DNA from: Pseudomonas hamedanensis
Lineage (GTDB): Bacteria > Pseudomonadota > Gammaproteobacteria > Pseudomonadales > Pseudomonadaceae
Reading direction: 5' to 3'
Assembly: GCF_014268595.2 (NCBI RefSeq)
Contig: NZ_CP077091.1
Location: 1,386,501-1,450,500, forward strand
Length of the DNA: 64,000 nt
Positions 35,227 to 44,702 of this stretch are shown piece after piece. Position 1 is the stretch's first letter, and every line of letters starts with the position of its first letter. The translations under genes were made by a program, and so were the position numbers. The notes under the pieces are model-generated. The model was not told the origin of the DNA, ran no database searches, and saw only the letters and a program-made list of their open reading frames with translations.

Positions 35227-35386
35227 AGGCCTTCGTCTGCTCGCGATAGCGGTCTATCAGTCACTTTTTATATCGACTGAACAACCGCTATCGCGAGCAG
35301 GCTCACGCCTACAGGATCCAGGGTGTGACGCATATTTTGTTCGCAACCCAAGCCCCTGTGGGAGCGAGCCTGCTCGCGAAGAGGCC
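35227..35386. repeat. REP pair plus a single REP
   Basis: A partly decayed inverted pair (TCTGCTCGCGATAGCGGT at 35235 and ACCGCTATCGCGAGCAGGC ending near 35302, extending to CGCCTACAG at 35314), then a separate REP CTGTGGGAGCGAGCCTGCTC from 35357. They occupy the whole gap between ppnN and the convergent FAD-protein gene and probably end both transcripts. Confidence 0.8.
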
Positions 35387-35399
35387 TGAAAGACCACCA

Positions 35400-36800
35400 T
35401 CAACCTCGGCTCGCCAACCGCCCCGCCAATGCCTTGGCCTGCAACGCCACGTCCGTCACCGCCGTACTCTCCCACCACATCCCTCGCAACGGTGGCCCCA
35501 TGGCAAACAAACGATTGCTGGCCTGTCCTTCGGCATTCAGTACCGCACCCTCCGCCGCTGCCGCAATCCCCAACGCCAACGGCCCCGGCTGCACCAGACC
35601 GCGCGCGAGCAACTGCTGCGGCAAAGGTCTGGCGACGCGCCGCCAGTCGTATTCGATACCGCTGGAGTTGATCAATGCCGCGCCCTTAACGACCCGGCTG
35701 TCGGTTTCGCCACGGGGACGGACGCGAATGTTCACACCGTCATTACAGCTGGCTTCAAGCCCCTTGAACGACGCCGCATGGATGCGCAAGCGCCCTTCGC
35801 CGTGCAGGCGCTCGACCAGCGCCGCGCTCAACGGCGGAGAACGATGGTGATGGCTCTCCCACCACGGCCGCACATGCCGTACGAATTGTCGACGCTGCAC
35901 GTCAGTCGCCTGGCTCCATAACCGCGCGATATGCACGCGAACCGTGTCCAGCGGCGCCTGCCAGTCGATCCCCTGGGCGATGGCGTCGCGACAGTGCCGA
36001 CGCAATTCGTGCAATAACTGGCGTGGCGTGCGGATGTTGTGATTCTCTGCCAGAAAATCCACCCAGGCCGGCGGTTGACGGCGTACATGCGGCAGCAAAC
36101 CGTGGCGCGAGAACACCTCGATCGGACCGCGATGCCCGGCCTGCTCCAGCGACACCACGGCATCGACCATGGTCAGGCCGGAACCGATGATCAGTACGGT
36201 GGATTGTGGATCAAGCTCGCGCATCGCAGCGACATCCCAAGGATCGAGCGCGGCGGCGTTGAGACCACTGGATTGCGTTTGCGGCGTACGAGCAGCGGGA
36301 AACATGCCGGTGGCAAGCACTGCGCGTTTGCCGCGTAACCGTTGGCCATTGCGCAATGTCAGCAGCACTGAATCGGCGTCGTCTTGCAAATCGATGGCTT
36401 CGGCGCAGACATGCTCGAGCGTCGAACCGTGCTGCGCGCCGACAACCCGAGCCTCAGCGAGACGCTGCTGCACATACACACCGAACAAACCACGGGGCGG
36501 AAACAGCTCACTGACCGGGACCTGCTGCTCCCGGGATTGCGGCCAGCCGCCTGCGGCGATGTGTTTGGTCAGCCATTGCGTCAGATCATTGGGGTTATCC
36601 GGGTCGACGCTCATTCGTGCCGCGTTGCCATTCAGCGTATGCCCCAACTCGACGGCGCTGTAAGCCTCGCCACGCCCCAGTTCGGCACGCGGCTCGATGA
36701 TCAAAATGCTGCGCTGTCCTGGCAAACGCAGCAACTGCACCGCCAGCGTTGTGCCGCTGAGACCGCCACCGATAATCAGAATGTCCGCGTACTGCTCCAT
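35400..36800 (-). CDS. FAD/NAD(P)-binding oxidoreductase
   Basis: Flavoprotein of 466 aa in the NAD_binding_9 group. The FAD-binding GGGLSG is at residues 11-16 after a first strand, and a second dinucleotide motif LIIGSGLTMVDAVVSL is near residue 204. HTLNGNAARMSV and the closing FAMGPPLRGMWWESTAV segment are typical of the group, which includes proteins annotated as hydroxylysine- or ornithine-hydroxylase-like. The reaction is unknown. The start abuts the stop of the XRE-cupin gene (TGA then ATG), so the two are one operon. Confidence 0.85.
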   Translation of the reverse strand: MEQYADILIIGGGLSGTTLAVQLLRLPGQRSILIIEPRAELGRGEAYSAVELGHTLNGNAARMSVDPDNPNDLTQWLTKHIAAGGWPQSREQQVPVSELFPPRGLFGVYVQQRLAEARVVGAQHGSTLEHVCAEAIDLQDDADSVLLTLRNGQRLRGKRAVLATGMFPAARTPQTQSSGLNAAALDPWDVAAMRELDPQSTVLIIGSGLTMVDAVVSLEQAGHRGPIEVFSRHGLLPHVRRQPPAWVDFLAENHNIRTPRQLLHELRRHCRDAIAQGIDWQAPLDTVRVHIARLWSQATDVQRRQFVRHVRPWWESHHHRSPPLSAALVERLHGEGRLRIHAASFKGLEASCNDGVNIRVRPRGETDSRVVKGAALINSSGIEYDWRRVARPLPQQLLARGLVQPGPLALGIAAAAEGAVLNAEGQASNRLFAMGPPLRGMWWESTAVTDVALQAKALAGRLASRG

Positions 36801-37376
36801 TCAGATCACCACATTGCGCACAAACCACGCCGCGACATCACCATCGTTGCGATAGGAGTGCGGCTGATCACTGGCAAACATAAAGAACTCGCCTTTGCCG
36901 ATGTGTTGCGGCTGATCCCCGAGCATCAGCGTCAGACGCCCTTCAAACACGTAAATTTGCTCGCTCCAGCCTGCGGCGTCCGGTTGCGAGGGATACACCT
37001 CGCCCGGTTGCAGGCACCATTCCCATTGTTCGACCTCGCGAGTGGCGGTGGCTTTGGACAGCAAGACCGCTTTGCTGCCGGGGATCGCTCCCGCCCACGC
37101 GACTTCGTTGATGCGGCTGGGATCGCGGGAATCTGCGGCCTGGATCAGGTCGCTGAACGCCACATCCAGCGCCTCGGCAACGCGGTCGAGGGTGGTCAGG
37201 CTGACATTTTTCTCGCCGGCCTCAATGGCGACCAGCATACGCCGACTGACCCCGGACTTTTCCGCCAGCGCGGTCTGGCTCATGTCCGCCGCGTGACGCA
37301 GGCGCCGCACGTTCTGGCTGACATGCTGAAGCACGGAAGTTCTTTGGCTGGAATCTTTGGGCACTATATTGCTCAC
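36801..37376 (-). CDS. XRE-family regulator with C-terminal cupin
   Basis: Regulator of about 191 aa: helix-turn-helix in residues 15-70 (MSQTALAEKSGVSRRMLVAI) and a cupin sensor domain after residue 95 (VYPSQPDAAGWSEQIYVFEG, then GKGEFFMFASDQPHSY). Proteins of this kind usually repress an amine or amino-acid export or breakdown gene. No ATG is well placed; I take the GTG at 37376, with GTG 37364 as alternative. It is divergent from a DMT exporter, with a perfect 20-bp palindrome at 37386, 10 bp before its own start, and co-transcribed with the FAD oxidoreductase. Confidence 0.83.
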   Translation of the reverse strand: MSNIVPKDSSQRTSVLQHVSQNVRRLRHAADMSQTALAEKSGVSRRMLVAIEAGEKNVSLTTLDRVAEALDVAFSDLIQAADSRDPSRINEVAWAGAIPGSKAVLLSKATATREVEQWEWCLQPGEVYPSQPDAAGWSEQIYVFEGRLTLMLGDQPQHIGKGEFFMFASDQPHSYRNDGDVAAWFVRNVVI

Positions 37377-37385
37377 TTGGTGGGA

Positions 37386-37405
37386 TTGGGCAGTATACTG
37401 CCCAA
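37386..37405. promoter_or_regulatory. Perfect 20-bp palindromic operator, probable XRE-cupin site
   Basis: TTGGGCAGTATACTGCCCAA reads the same on both strands. Its centre includes TATACT, a good -10 hexamer, so a bound protein would block transcription. A weaker related site, GGGCACTATATTGCTC, lies at 37360-37375 overlapping the regulator's start. Both fall in the gap between the XRE-cupin gene and the divergent DMT transporter, as expected for an autoregulating repressor. Confidence 0.7.
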
Positions 37406-37449
37406 CGTTGGATGCATTGTGCGTCCTGCCTTTTATAGTGCGCAAGGTC

Positions 37450-38385
37450 ATGACGTCGGCAAACAACTCCCCCACTTCCCTCCGTTTCTCCAGATTCAGC
37501 AAAGCCGAGTGCGTGCTGGTGCTGATCACCATGGTCTGGGGCGGCACCTTTTTGCTGGTGCAACACGCCATGACTGTCAGTGGGCCGATGTTTTTTGTCG
37601 GCCTGCGCTTTGCCGCTGCGGCGGTGATTGTCGCAATGTTTTCCTGGCGTCACCTGCGCGAGTTGACTTTGTTCGAAGTCAAGGCCGGGTCGTTTATCGG
37701 CGTAGCAATCATGCTTGGATACGGGCTGCAGACCGTCGGGCTACAGACTATTCCGAGCAGTCAGTCGGCTTTTATTACCGCGCTGTACGTGCCGTTCGTG
37801 CCGCTGTTGCAGTGGCTGGTGCTGGGCCGCCGCCCCGGATTGATGCCGAGTATCGGGATCATGCTGGCGTTTACCGGACTGATGCTGTTGTCAGGCCCGT
37901 CGGGTGCCGCATTGAATTTCAGCCCCGGTGAGATTGCTACGCTGATCAGCGCCGTTGCGATCGCGGCCGAAATCATCCTGATCAGCACGTTCGCCGGCCA
38001 GGTGGATGTGCGGCGAGTGACAGTGGTGCAACTGGCGGTAACGGCGGTGTTGTCGTTCCTGCTGGTAGTGCCGACCGGTGAAGTGATTCCAGATTTTTCC
38101 TGGCTGCTGCTTTCGAGCGCTCTGGGGCTGGGCGCGGCGAGCGCGGCGATCCAGGTGGCAATGAACTGGGCGCAGAAGAGCGTTTCGCCGACTCGGGCCA
38201 CGTTGATCTACGCCGGTGAGCCGGTCTGGGCAGGGATCGTCGGGCGGATCGCCGGGGAGCGACTGCCGGCGATTGCGCTGGTCGGCGCGGGGTTGATTGT
38301 TGCGGCGGTGATTGTCAGCGAGTTGAAGACCAAGGGGAAGGCTGCCGGGGCGGAGACTGAGCTGGAACGGGAGACGCTTGGTTAA
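37450..38385 (+). CDS. DMT-superfamily (EamA) exporter
   Basis: Inner-membrane transporter of 311 aa with ten hydrophobic segments forming two EamA repeats. LVLITMVWGGTFLLVQHA opens the first repeat, and the second contains NWAQKSVSPTRATLIYAGEPVW, the proline-glutamate signature of the group. Such proteins export amino acids, amines or other metabolites. AAGG lies close before the ATG at 37450; the frame is open to 37357 but that region holds the operator. The divergent XRE-cupin gene is its likely repressor. Confidence 0.88.
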   Translation: MTSANNSPTSLRFSRFSKAECVLVLITMVWGGTFLLVQHAMTVSGPMFFVGLRFAAAAVIVAMFSWRHLRELTLFEVKAGSFIGVAIMLGYGLQTVGLQTIPSSQSAFITALYVPFVPLLQWLVLGRRPGLMPSIGIMLAFTGLMLLSGPSGAALNFSPGEIATLISAVAIAAEIILISTFAGQVDVRRVTVVQLAVTAVLSFLLVVPTGEVIPDFSWLLLSSALGLGAASAAIQVAMNWAQKSVSPTRATLIYAGEPVWAGIVGRIAGERLPAIALVGAGLIVAAVIVSELKTKGKAAGAETELERETLG

Positions 38386-38402
38386 GGCCATGCTTGACAT
38401 AT

Positions 38403-38478
38403 GGCTATCGCGAGCAGGCTCACTCCTACAGGTGGATGCGTTTCAAATTGTAGGAGTGAGCCTGCTCGCGATGAGGCC
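38403..38478. repeat. REP pair (inverted, REPIN-like)
   Basis: Arms GGCTATCGCGAGCAGGCTCA and its near complement ending GCCTGCTCGCGATGAGGCC, with a 17-bp loop. It follows the DMT exporter gene and probably ends its transcript. The remaining 143 bp before mrpA presumably hold the antiporter promoter; TTGGTGATCGGGG near 38562 was noticed but no clear hexamer pair. Confidence 0.8.
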
Positions 38479-38621
38479 ATTGCACGCAACATCGATCTAC
38501 CTGAAATAAGGCCAAACATAAAATCCCGGACTACTTTGTAGGATTCTGAGACATCCTCGCGTTTGGTGATCGGGGAGCTGGCACGTATGATGCTTCACAA
38601 ACTTCCGCAGATTAGAAGCCT

Positions 38622-41540
38622 ATGTCCCTGATAGTTCTACTGCTTCTGCCATTCATTGGCAGCTGTCTGGCAGCGGTGCTGCCACACAACGCGCGTAATG
38701 CCGAATCCCTGCTGGCAGGCCTGGTCGCTCTGATCGGCACCGTTCAGGTCGCGCTGCTATACCCGCAGATCGCCCACGGTGGCGTCATTCGCGAAGAGTT
38801 CATGTGGTTGCCCAGCCTGAGCCTGAATTTCATCTTGCGCATGGACGGCTTCGCCTGGCTATTCTCGATGCTGGTGCTCGGCATCGGCACACTCGTGTCT
38901 TTATATGCCCGTTACTACATGTCGCCGGACGATCCGGTGCCGCGTTTCTTCGCGTTTTTTCTGGCCTTCATGGGCGCCATGCTCGGTCTGGTCATCTCTG
39001 GCAACCTGATCCAGATCGTGTTTTTCTGGGAGCTGACCAGCCTGTTCTCATTTCTGCTGATCGGCTACTGGCACCACCGCGCCGACGCCCGGCGTGGCGC
39101 CTACATGGCGTTGATGGTCACCGGTGCGGGTGGATTGTGCCTGCTGGCGGGGGTCATGATCCTCGGCCATGTCGTCGGCAGCTATGACCTGGACAAGGTC
39201 CTGGCCGCCGGCGAGTTGATTCGCGCACATGCCCTCTACCCTATCCTGCTACCCCTGATCCTGATCGGCGCACTGAGCAAAAGCGCGCAATTTCCCTTCC
39301 ACTTCTGGCTGCCCCACGCAATGGCGGCGCCCACCCCCGTTTCGGCGTATCTGCATTCGGCGACCATGGTCAAGGCCGGGGTCTTTCTGCTGGCACGTCT
39401 GTGGCCATCGCTGTCCGGCAGTGAAGAATGGTTCTACATCGTCAGCGGGGCCGGCGCCTGTACGCTGTTGCTTGGCGCGTACTGCGCGATGTTCCAGAAC
39501 GACCTCAAAGGACTGCTGGCGTACTCGACCATCAGCCACCTCGGCCTGATTACTTTGCTGCTGGGTTTGAACAGTCCGCTGGCCGCCGTCGCGGCGGTGT
39601 TTCACATTCTTAACCATGCCACGTTCAAGGCATCGCTGTTCATGGCCGCCGGCATCATCGACCACGAAAGCGGCACCCGTGACATCCGTAAGCTCAGCGG
39701 CCTGGTCAAACTGATTCCATTCACCGCGACCCTGGCCATGGTCGCCAGCGCCTCGATGGCCGGCGTACCGTTGCTCAACGGATTTCTGTCGAAAGAGATG
39801 TTCTTCGCCGAGACCGTGTTCATCAACGCCACGGCCTGGGTCGAAACCAGTCTGCCGATCGTGGCGACCATCGCCGGCATGTTCAGCGTCGCCTATTCCT
39901 TGCGGTTCACCGTCGATGTGTTCTTCGGCCCAACCGCTACCGACCTGCCGCACACGCCGCACGAACCGCCGCGCTGGATGCGCGCACCGGTCGAACTGCT
40001 GGTGTTCACCTGCCTGTTGGTGGGTATTTTTCCGGCACAGATTGTCGGGCCGTTGCTCGCCGCTGCGGCGCTGCCTGTGGTCGGTGGCGAATTGCCGGAA
40101 TACAGCCTCGCTATCTGGCACGGTCTGAACGCGCCGATGATCATGAGCCTGATCGCCATGTCTGGCGGCATCGTGCTTTATCTGTTGTTGCGCAACCAGT
40201 TCAAACTCGGCCGTTTCAAGTACCCGCCACTGGTGGGCCGCTTCAACGGCAAGCGCCTGTTCGAGCGCAGTCTGGTGATCATGATGCGCCTGGCCCGACG
40301 GGGCGAGCGGCGACTCGGCACTCGACGCCTGCAGATGCAGTTGTTCCTGATGGTCTCGGCAGCCGTGCTTGCCGGCCTGATCCCGATGTTGCACAGCAGC
40401 CTGAGCTGGGGCGACCGACCGAAGATTCCCGGTTCCATCGTCTTCGTGACGCTCTGGCTACTGGCGATTGCCTGCGCCCTGGGCGCCGCTTGGCAGGCCA
40501 AGTATCACCGTCTCGCCGCGCTGACCATGGTCAGCGTCTGCGGGCTGATGACCTGCGTAACCTTCGTCTGGTTCTCCGCGCCGGATCTGGCCCTGACGCA
40601 ACTGGCGGTCGAAGTGGTCACCACCGTGCTGATCCTGCTCGGCCTGCGCTGGCTGCCGCGGCGGATTGAAGAAGTCTCGCCACTGCCGAGCAGCTTGCGC
40701 AAGGCACGCATTCGTCGTCTGCGCGACTTGCTGCTGTCGATTGCCGTGGGCGCTGGCATGGCGCTGCTGTCCTACGCCATGCTCACCCGGCAGACGCCCA
40801 ACGACATTTCCTCGTTCTACCTCAGCCGCGCCTTGCCCGAAGGCGGCGGCAGCAACGTGGTCAACGTGATGCTGGTGGACTTCCGTGGTTTCGACACCCT
40901 CGGCGAAATCACCGTGCTGGTTGCCGTGGCGCTGACCGTATTCGCCCTGCTGCGCCGCTTCCGCCCACCGAAAGAAAGCCTGCAGTTGCCGGCCCAGCAA
41001 CGCCTGCTCGCGCCCGATGTGGTCACCGACCTGGTCAACCCACGGTCGGCAAGCGATACGGCGCTGGGTTTCATGATGGTGCCGGCGGTGCTGGTGCGCC
41101 TGTTGCTGCCGATTGCGCTGGTGGTGTCGTGCTATCTGTTCATGCGCGGGCACAACCAGCCAGGTGGCGGTTTTGTCGCCGGGCTGGTGATGTCGGTAGC
41201 ATTCATCCTGCAATACATGGTCGCCGGTACGCAGTGGGTCGAGGCGCAAATGAGCCTGCGTCCGTTGCGGTGGATGGGCACCGGGCTGCTGTTTGCTACC
41301 GCCACCGGGCTGGGGGCGATGCTGGTCGGTTATCCGTTCCTGACCACCCATACCTGGCATTTCGCATTACCGCTGCTGGGTGACATTCACATCGCCAGTG
41401 CGCTGTTCTTCGACATCGGCGTGTACGGCGTGGTGGTGGGTTCAACGCTGTTGATCCTTACCGCCCTCGCCCACCAGTCGGTGCGTGGCCATAAAACCGC
41501 ATCGCTGCCCAAATCCGTCGCCAGCAAAGGAGCCGTCTGA
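38622..41540 (+). CDS. Mrp/Pha cation:proton antiporter subunit A (A-B fusion)
   Basis: Large membrane subunit of a group of Na+(K+)/H+ antiporters that need all subunits to work, 972 aa with more than 20 hydrophobic segments. The first 650 residues resemble complex I subunit NuoL, with the lysine-containing GALSKSAQFPFHFWLPHAM near residue 214. The C-terminal part carries the MrpB domain (RGHNQPGGGFVAGLVMS near residue 842), so A and B are one protein, as in Pseudomonas and Sinorhizobium PhaAB. Six genes in a row overlap by 1-4 nt. The complex aids pH and salt tolerance. Confidence 0.95.
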   Translation: MSLIVLLLLPFIGSCLAAVLPHNARNAESLLAGLVALIGTVQVALLYPQIAHGGVIREEFMWLPSLSLNFILRMDGFAWLFSMLVLGIGTLVSLYARYYMSPDDPVPRFFAFFLAFMGAMLGLVISGNLIQIVFFWELTSLFSFLLIGYWHHRADARRGAYMALMVTGAGGLCLLAGVMILGHVVGSYDLDKVLAAGELIRAHALYPILLPLILIGALSKSAQFPFHFWLPHAMAAPTPVSAYLHSATMVKAGVFLLARLWPSLSGSEEWFYIVSGAGACTLLLGAYCAMFQNDLKGLLAYSTISHLGLITLLLGLNSPLAAVAAVFHILNHATFKASLFMAAGIIDHESGTRDIRKLSGLVKLIPFTATLAMVASASMAGVPLLNGFLSKEMFFAETVFINATAWVETSLPIVATIAGMFSVAYSLRFTVDVFFGPTATDLPHTPHEPPRWMRAPVELLVFTCLLVGIFPAQIVGPLLAAAALPVVGGELPEYSLAIWHGLNAPMIMSLIAMSGGIVLYLLLRNQFKLGRFKYPPLVGRFNGKRLFERSLVIMMRLARRGERRLGTRRLQMQLFLMVSAAVLAGLIPMLHSSLSWGDRPKIPGSIVFVTLWLLAIACALGAAWQAKYHRLAALTMVSVCGLMTCVTFVWFSAPDLALTQLAVEVVTTVLILLGLRWLPRRIEEVSPLPSSLRKARIRRLRDLLLSIAVGAGMALLSYAMLTRQTPNDISSFYLSRALPEGGGSNVVNVMLVDFRGFDTLGEITVLVAVALTVFALLRRFRPPKESLQLPAQQRLLAPDVVTDLVNPRSASDTALGFMMVPAVLVRLLLPIALVVSCYLFMRGHNQPGGGFVAGLVMSVAFILQYMVAGTQWVEAQMSLRPLRWMGTGLLFATATGLGAMLVGYPFLTTHTWHFALPLLGDIHIASALFFDIGVYGVVVGSTLLILTALAHQSVRGHKTASLPKSVASKGAV

Positions 41541-41884
41541 TGGAAGAAGTCATCGCAATCGCCATCGGCATTCTGGCTGCGTCCGGCGTCTGGCTGATCC
41601 TGCGGCCACGGACCTTCCAGGTGGTCATGGGCCTGTGCCTGCTGTCGTACGCGGTCAATCTGTTCATCTTCAGCATGGGCAGCCTGTTCATCGGAAAAGA
41701 ACCGGTGATCAAGGAGGGTGTGACCCAGGACCTGCTGCATTACACCGACCCCCTGCCCCAGGCACTGGTTTTGACTGCGATCGTTATCAGCTTCGCCATG
41801 ACTGCCCTGTTCCTCGTCGTGCTGCTCGCCTCACGCGGGCTGACCGGCACCGACCACGTCGACGGCCGGGAGCCTAAGGAATGA
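41540..41884 (+). CDS. Mrp/Pha antiporter subunit C
   Basis: Small membrane subunit of 114 aa, NuoK-like, with three hydrophobic segments. YAVNLFIFSMG in helix 2 and DPLPQALVLTAIVISFAMTA in helix 3 are the family signature. Its ATG overlaps the stop of subunit A by one base (TGATG). Confidence 0.94.
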   Translation: MEEVIAIAIGILAASGVWLILRPRTFQVVMGLCLLSYAVNLFIFSMGSLFIGKEPVIKEGVTQDLLHYTDPLPQALVLTAIVISFAMTALFLVVLLASRGLTGTDHVDGREPKE

Positions 41885-43560
41885 TGGCGATGACTCACCT
41901 GATCGCTGCGCCGATTTTGCTGCCGCTGCTGACGGCGGCGATCATGCTGATGCTCGGCGAGCGACACCGGCCGCTGAAAGCGAAAATCAACCTGTTCTCC
42001 AGCCTCGTCGGCCTGTTCATTTCGGTGATGCTGCTGCAATGGACGCAAACCACTGGCGTGCCCGGGAGCATCGGCGTGTACCTGCCGGGCAACTGGCAAG
42101 CGCCCTTCGGCATCGTGCTGGTGGTCGACCGGTTGTCAGCACTGATGCTGGTGCTGACCGGGATTATCGGTGTCAGCGCCCTGCTGTTTGCCATGGCGCG
42201 CTGGGACGGCGCGGGTTCGAGCTTCCACGCCCTGTTCCAGATTCAGTTGATGGGTCTGTATGGCGCGTTTCTGACGGCTGATCTGTTCAACCTGTTCGTG
42301 TTCTTCGAGGTACTGCTCGCGGCGTCCTACGGTCTGTTGCTGCATGGATCGGGCCGGGCACGGGTGTCGTCGGGGCTGCATTACATCTCGATCAACCTGC
42401 TGGCGTCGTCGCTGTTTCTGATCGGTGCGGCGCTCATCTATGGCGTCACCGGCACCCTGAACATGGCGGATCTGGCGCTGAAGATTCCTCTGGTGCCGGA
42501 AGCCGATCGGGGCTTGCTGCACGCGGGTGCAGGGATTCTGGCCGTCGCGTTCCTGGCCAAGGCCGGTATGTGGCCACTCAACTTCTGGCTGGTCCCGGCC
42601 TATTCGTCCGCCAGCGCCCCGGTCGCGGCGATGTTCGCAATCATGACCAAGGTCGGCGTCTACACCCTGCTGCGCCTGTGGACGCTGCTGTTCTCGGGAC
42701 AGGCCGGCGCTTCGGCATTCTTCGGTGGCGACTGGTTGATCTACGGCGGCATGGCGACCATCGCTTGCGCAGCGTTGGCGATTCTCGCCGCACAACGGCT
42801 GGAGCGCATGGCCAGCCTGAGCATTCTGGTATCGGCAGGTATTCTATTGTCAGCGGTCGGTTTCGCCCAACCGAACCTGATCGGCGCCGCGCTGTTCTAT
42901 CTGGTCAGCTCGACCCTGGCGTTGAGCGCGCTGTTCCTGCTGGCCGAATTGATCGAACGCTCGCGTTCGGCCAACGAAATCCCGCTGGAAGACGAAAGCG
43001 AGCTGCTACCGCGCCCGCAGGAGTCGCTGCAACCGCCCAAGGGCATCAACCTCGACGACGAGCAAAAAGCCGTGGTCGGCCAGGTGATCCCATGGACCAT
43101 GGCGTTTCTCGGCCTCAGCTTCATTGCTTGCGCGCTGTTGATCATCGGCATGCCCCCCTTGTCGGGTTTCATTGGCAAGCTCAGCCTGATCGGTGCCCTG
43201 CTCAACCCGCAGGGACTGGGCATCGACGCACCGATCTCCAGCGCGGCATGGGCGCTGTTGGCACTGTTGATCCTGTCGGGTCTGGCCTCCTTGATGGCCT
43301 TCTCGCGCCTGGGCATCCAGCGTTTCTGGACACCGGAGGAGCGCCCGTCGCCGCTGCTGCGCAAATTCGAATGCGCGCCGATCTTCCTGTTGCTGGGGCT
43401 GAGCATTGCCCTGACTTTCAGGGCTGAGCCGCTGCTGCGCTATACCCAGGCCACCGCTGATGCCCTGAACAATCCACAGCAATACGTCATGGCAGTCCTC
43501 GGCACCCGCGCTGTACCCGGCCCGGATGCCGCAGCCGCCACGCTGGAGGTGCGACCATGA
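41881..43560 (+). CDS. Mrp/Pha antiporter subunit D
   Basis: NuoN/NuoM-like membrane subunit of 559 aa with about fourteen hydrophobic segments. The conserved Glu in LFNLFVFFEVLLAASYGLL and Lys in LAKAGMWPLNFWLVPAYSSA are present; these carry protons in related proteins. A hydrophilic insert near residues 360-400 is typical. Two start codons (41881 and 41884) follow each other. It overlaps subunits C and E by 4 nt each. Confidence 0.95.
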   Translation: MMAMTHLIAAPILLPLLTAAIMLMLGERHRPLKAKINLFSSLVGLFISVMLLQWTQTTGVPGSIGVYLPGNWQAPFGIVLVVDRLSALMLVLTGIIGVSALLFAMARWDGAGSSFHALFQIQLMGLYGAFLTADLFNLFVFFEVLLAASYGLLLHGSGRARVSSGLHYISINLLASSLFLIGAALIYGVTGTLNMADLALKIPLVPEADRGLLHAGAGILAVAFLAKAGMWPLNFWLVPAYSSASAPVAAMFAIMTKVGVYTLLRLWTLLFSGQAGASAFFGGDWLIYGGMATIACAALAILAAQRLERMASLSILVSAGILLSAVGFAQPNLIGAALFYLVSSTLALSALFLLAELIERSRSANEIPLEDESELLPRPQESLQPPKGINLDDEQKAVVGQVIPWTMAFLGLSFIACALLIIGMPPLSGFIGKLSLIGALLNPQGLGIDAPISSAAWALLALLILSGLASLMAFSRLGIQRFWTPEERPSPLLRKFECAPIFLLLGLSIALTFRAEPLLRYTQATADALNNPQQYVMAVLGTRAVPGPDAAAATLEVRP

Positions 43561-44045
43561 GGCGTCTGTTTCCCGCGCCCTGGCTGTCGCTGGCGCTTTG
43601 GGTTCTGTGGCTGACATTGAACCTGTCAGTCAGCCCGGGCAATTTGCTGCTCGGCGCCGCGCTGGGTTTCGCGGCCCCGTTGATGATGCGCAAATTGCGT
43701 CCGAAACGCGCACGCATCCGTCGCCCGGAGACGGTTCTGCGTTTGTTCTGTCTGGTTGGTCGTGATGTGGTGATGTCCAACCTGATCGTTGCCTGGGGCG
43801 TACTCAAGGCCGGTCGCCAACCGCTGCGCCCGGGCTTCGTCAAAGTCCCGCTGGACCTGCGCGATGCCCACGGTCTGGCGACGCTGGCGATGATCTGCAC
43901 GGTGGTGCCCGGTACGGTCTGGTCAGAGCTGGCACTGGATCGCAGCATCCTGTTGCTGCACGTCTGGGATCTGGATGACGAGGCGCAATTCATCGATCAC
44001 TTCAAGACCACCTACGAGCGGCCGCTGATGGAGATTTTCGAATGA
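43557..44045 (+). CDS. Mrp/Pha antiporter subunit E
   Basis: Subunit of 162 aa with two N-terminal hydrophobic segments and a cytoplasmic alpha/beta part. LTLNLSVSPGNLLLGAALG and, later, MICTVVPGTVWSELALD are the MrpE landmarks. It has no counterpart in complex I and is needed for assembly and function of the complex. Confidence 0.93.
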   Translation: MRRLFPAPWLSLALWVLWLTLNLSVSPGNLLLGAALGFAAPLMMRKLRPKRARIRRPETVLRLFCLVGRDVVMSNLIVAWGVLKAGRQPLRPGFVKVPLDLRDAHGLATLAMICTVVPGTVWSELALDRSILLLHVWDLDDEAQFIDHFKTTYERPLMEIFE

Positions 44046-44320
44046 GCCCATTACTGTCGAACGCAATCCTGCTGACACTGTTCCTGTTTTCGCTGGCGAT
44101 GGTGCTGACCCTGATCCGCCTGTTCAAAGGCCCTTCCGCCCAGGATCGGGTACTGGCCCTGGATTACCTGTATATCGTCGCCATGTTGATGATGCTGACC
44201 CTGGGCATTCGCTACTCCAGCGACACCTATTTCGAAGCAGCGTTGCTGATCGCGCTGTTCGGCTTCGTCGGCTCGTTTGCTCTGGCAAAATTCCTGTTGC
44301 GTGGCGAGGTGATCGAATGA
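44042..44320 (+). CDS. Mrp/Pha antiporter subunit F
   Basis: Three-segment membrane subunit of 92 aa. LIRLFKGPSAQDRVLALDYL with its conserved Asp, and ALLIALFGFVGSFALAKFLL, identify MrpF. Overlaps both neighbours by 4 nt (ATGA), so all subunits are translated in step. Confidence 0.93.
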   Translation: MSPLLSNAILLTLFLFSLAMVLTLIRLFKGPSAQDRVLALDYLYIVAMLMMLTLGIRYSSDTYFEAALLIALFGFVGSFALAKFLLRGEVIE

Positions 44321-44679
44321 GTGCGCCATTGTCTTTGTGGGTCGAGATTCCCGTGGCGATTCTGCTGGTGCTCAGCGGCGTTTTCGCGCTGATCGGCGCC
44401 ACCGGGCTGTTGCGGATGAAAGACTTCTTCCAGCGCATGCACCCGCCCGCCCTGGCGTCGACGCTGGGTGCCTGGTGCGTGGCGCTGGCCTCCATTATCT
44501 GCTTTTCCGCGCTGAAGTCCGGGCCAGTGCTGCATGCCTGGCTGATTCCGATTCTGCTGGCAATCACCGTACCGGTAACCACACTGCTGCTGGCGCGAGC
44601 GGCGCTGTTTCGCAAGCGTATGGCGGGGGATGATGTGCCAGCGGAGGTCAGTAGCCGGCGTACCGAAAGTGGCGGCTAA
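44317..44679 (+). CDS. Mrp/Pha antiporter subunit G
   Basis: Last subunit of the operon, 120 aa with three hydrophobic segments. FALIGATGLLRMKDFFQRMHPPA is the MrpG signature. The C-terminal 25 residues are hydrophilic. A long perfect inverted repeat lies 24 bp after the stop and probably ends the operon transcript. Confidence 0.93.
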   Translation: MSAPLSLWVEIPVAILLVLSGVFALIGATGLLRMKDFFQRMHPPALASTLGAWCVALASIICFSALKSGPVLHAWLIPILLAITVPVTTLLLARAALFRKRMAGDDVPAEVSSRRTESGG

Positions 44680-44702
44680 GTCAGATTTTTGTGGTGTCGG
44701 TG

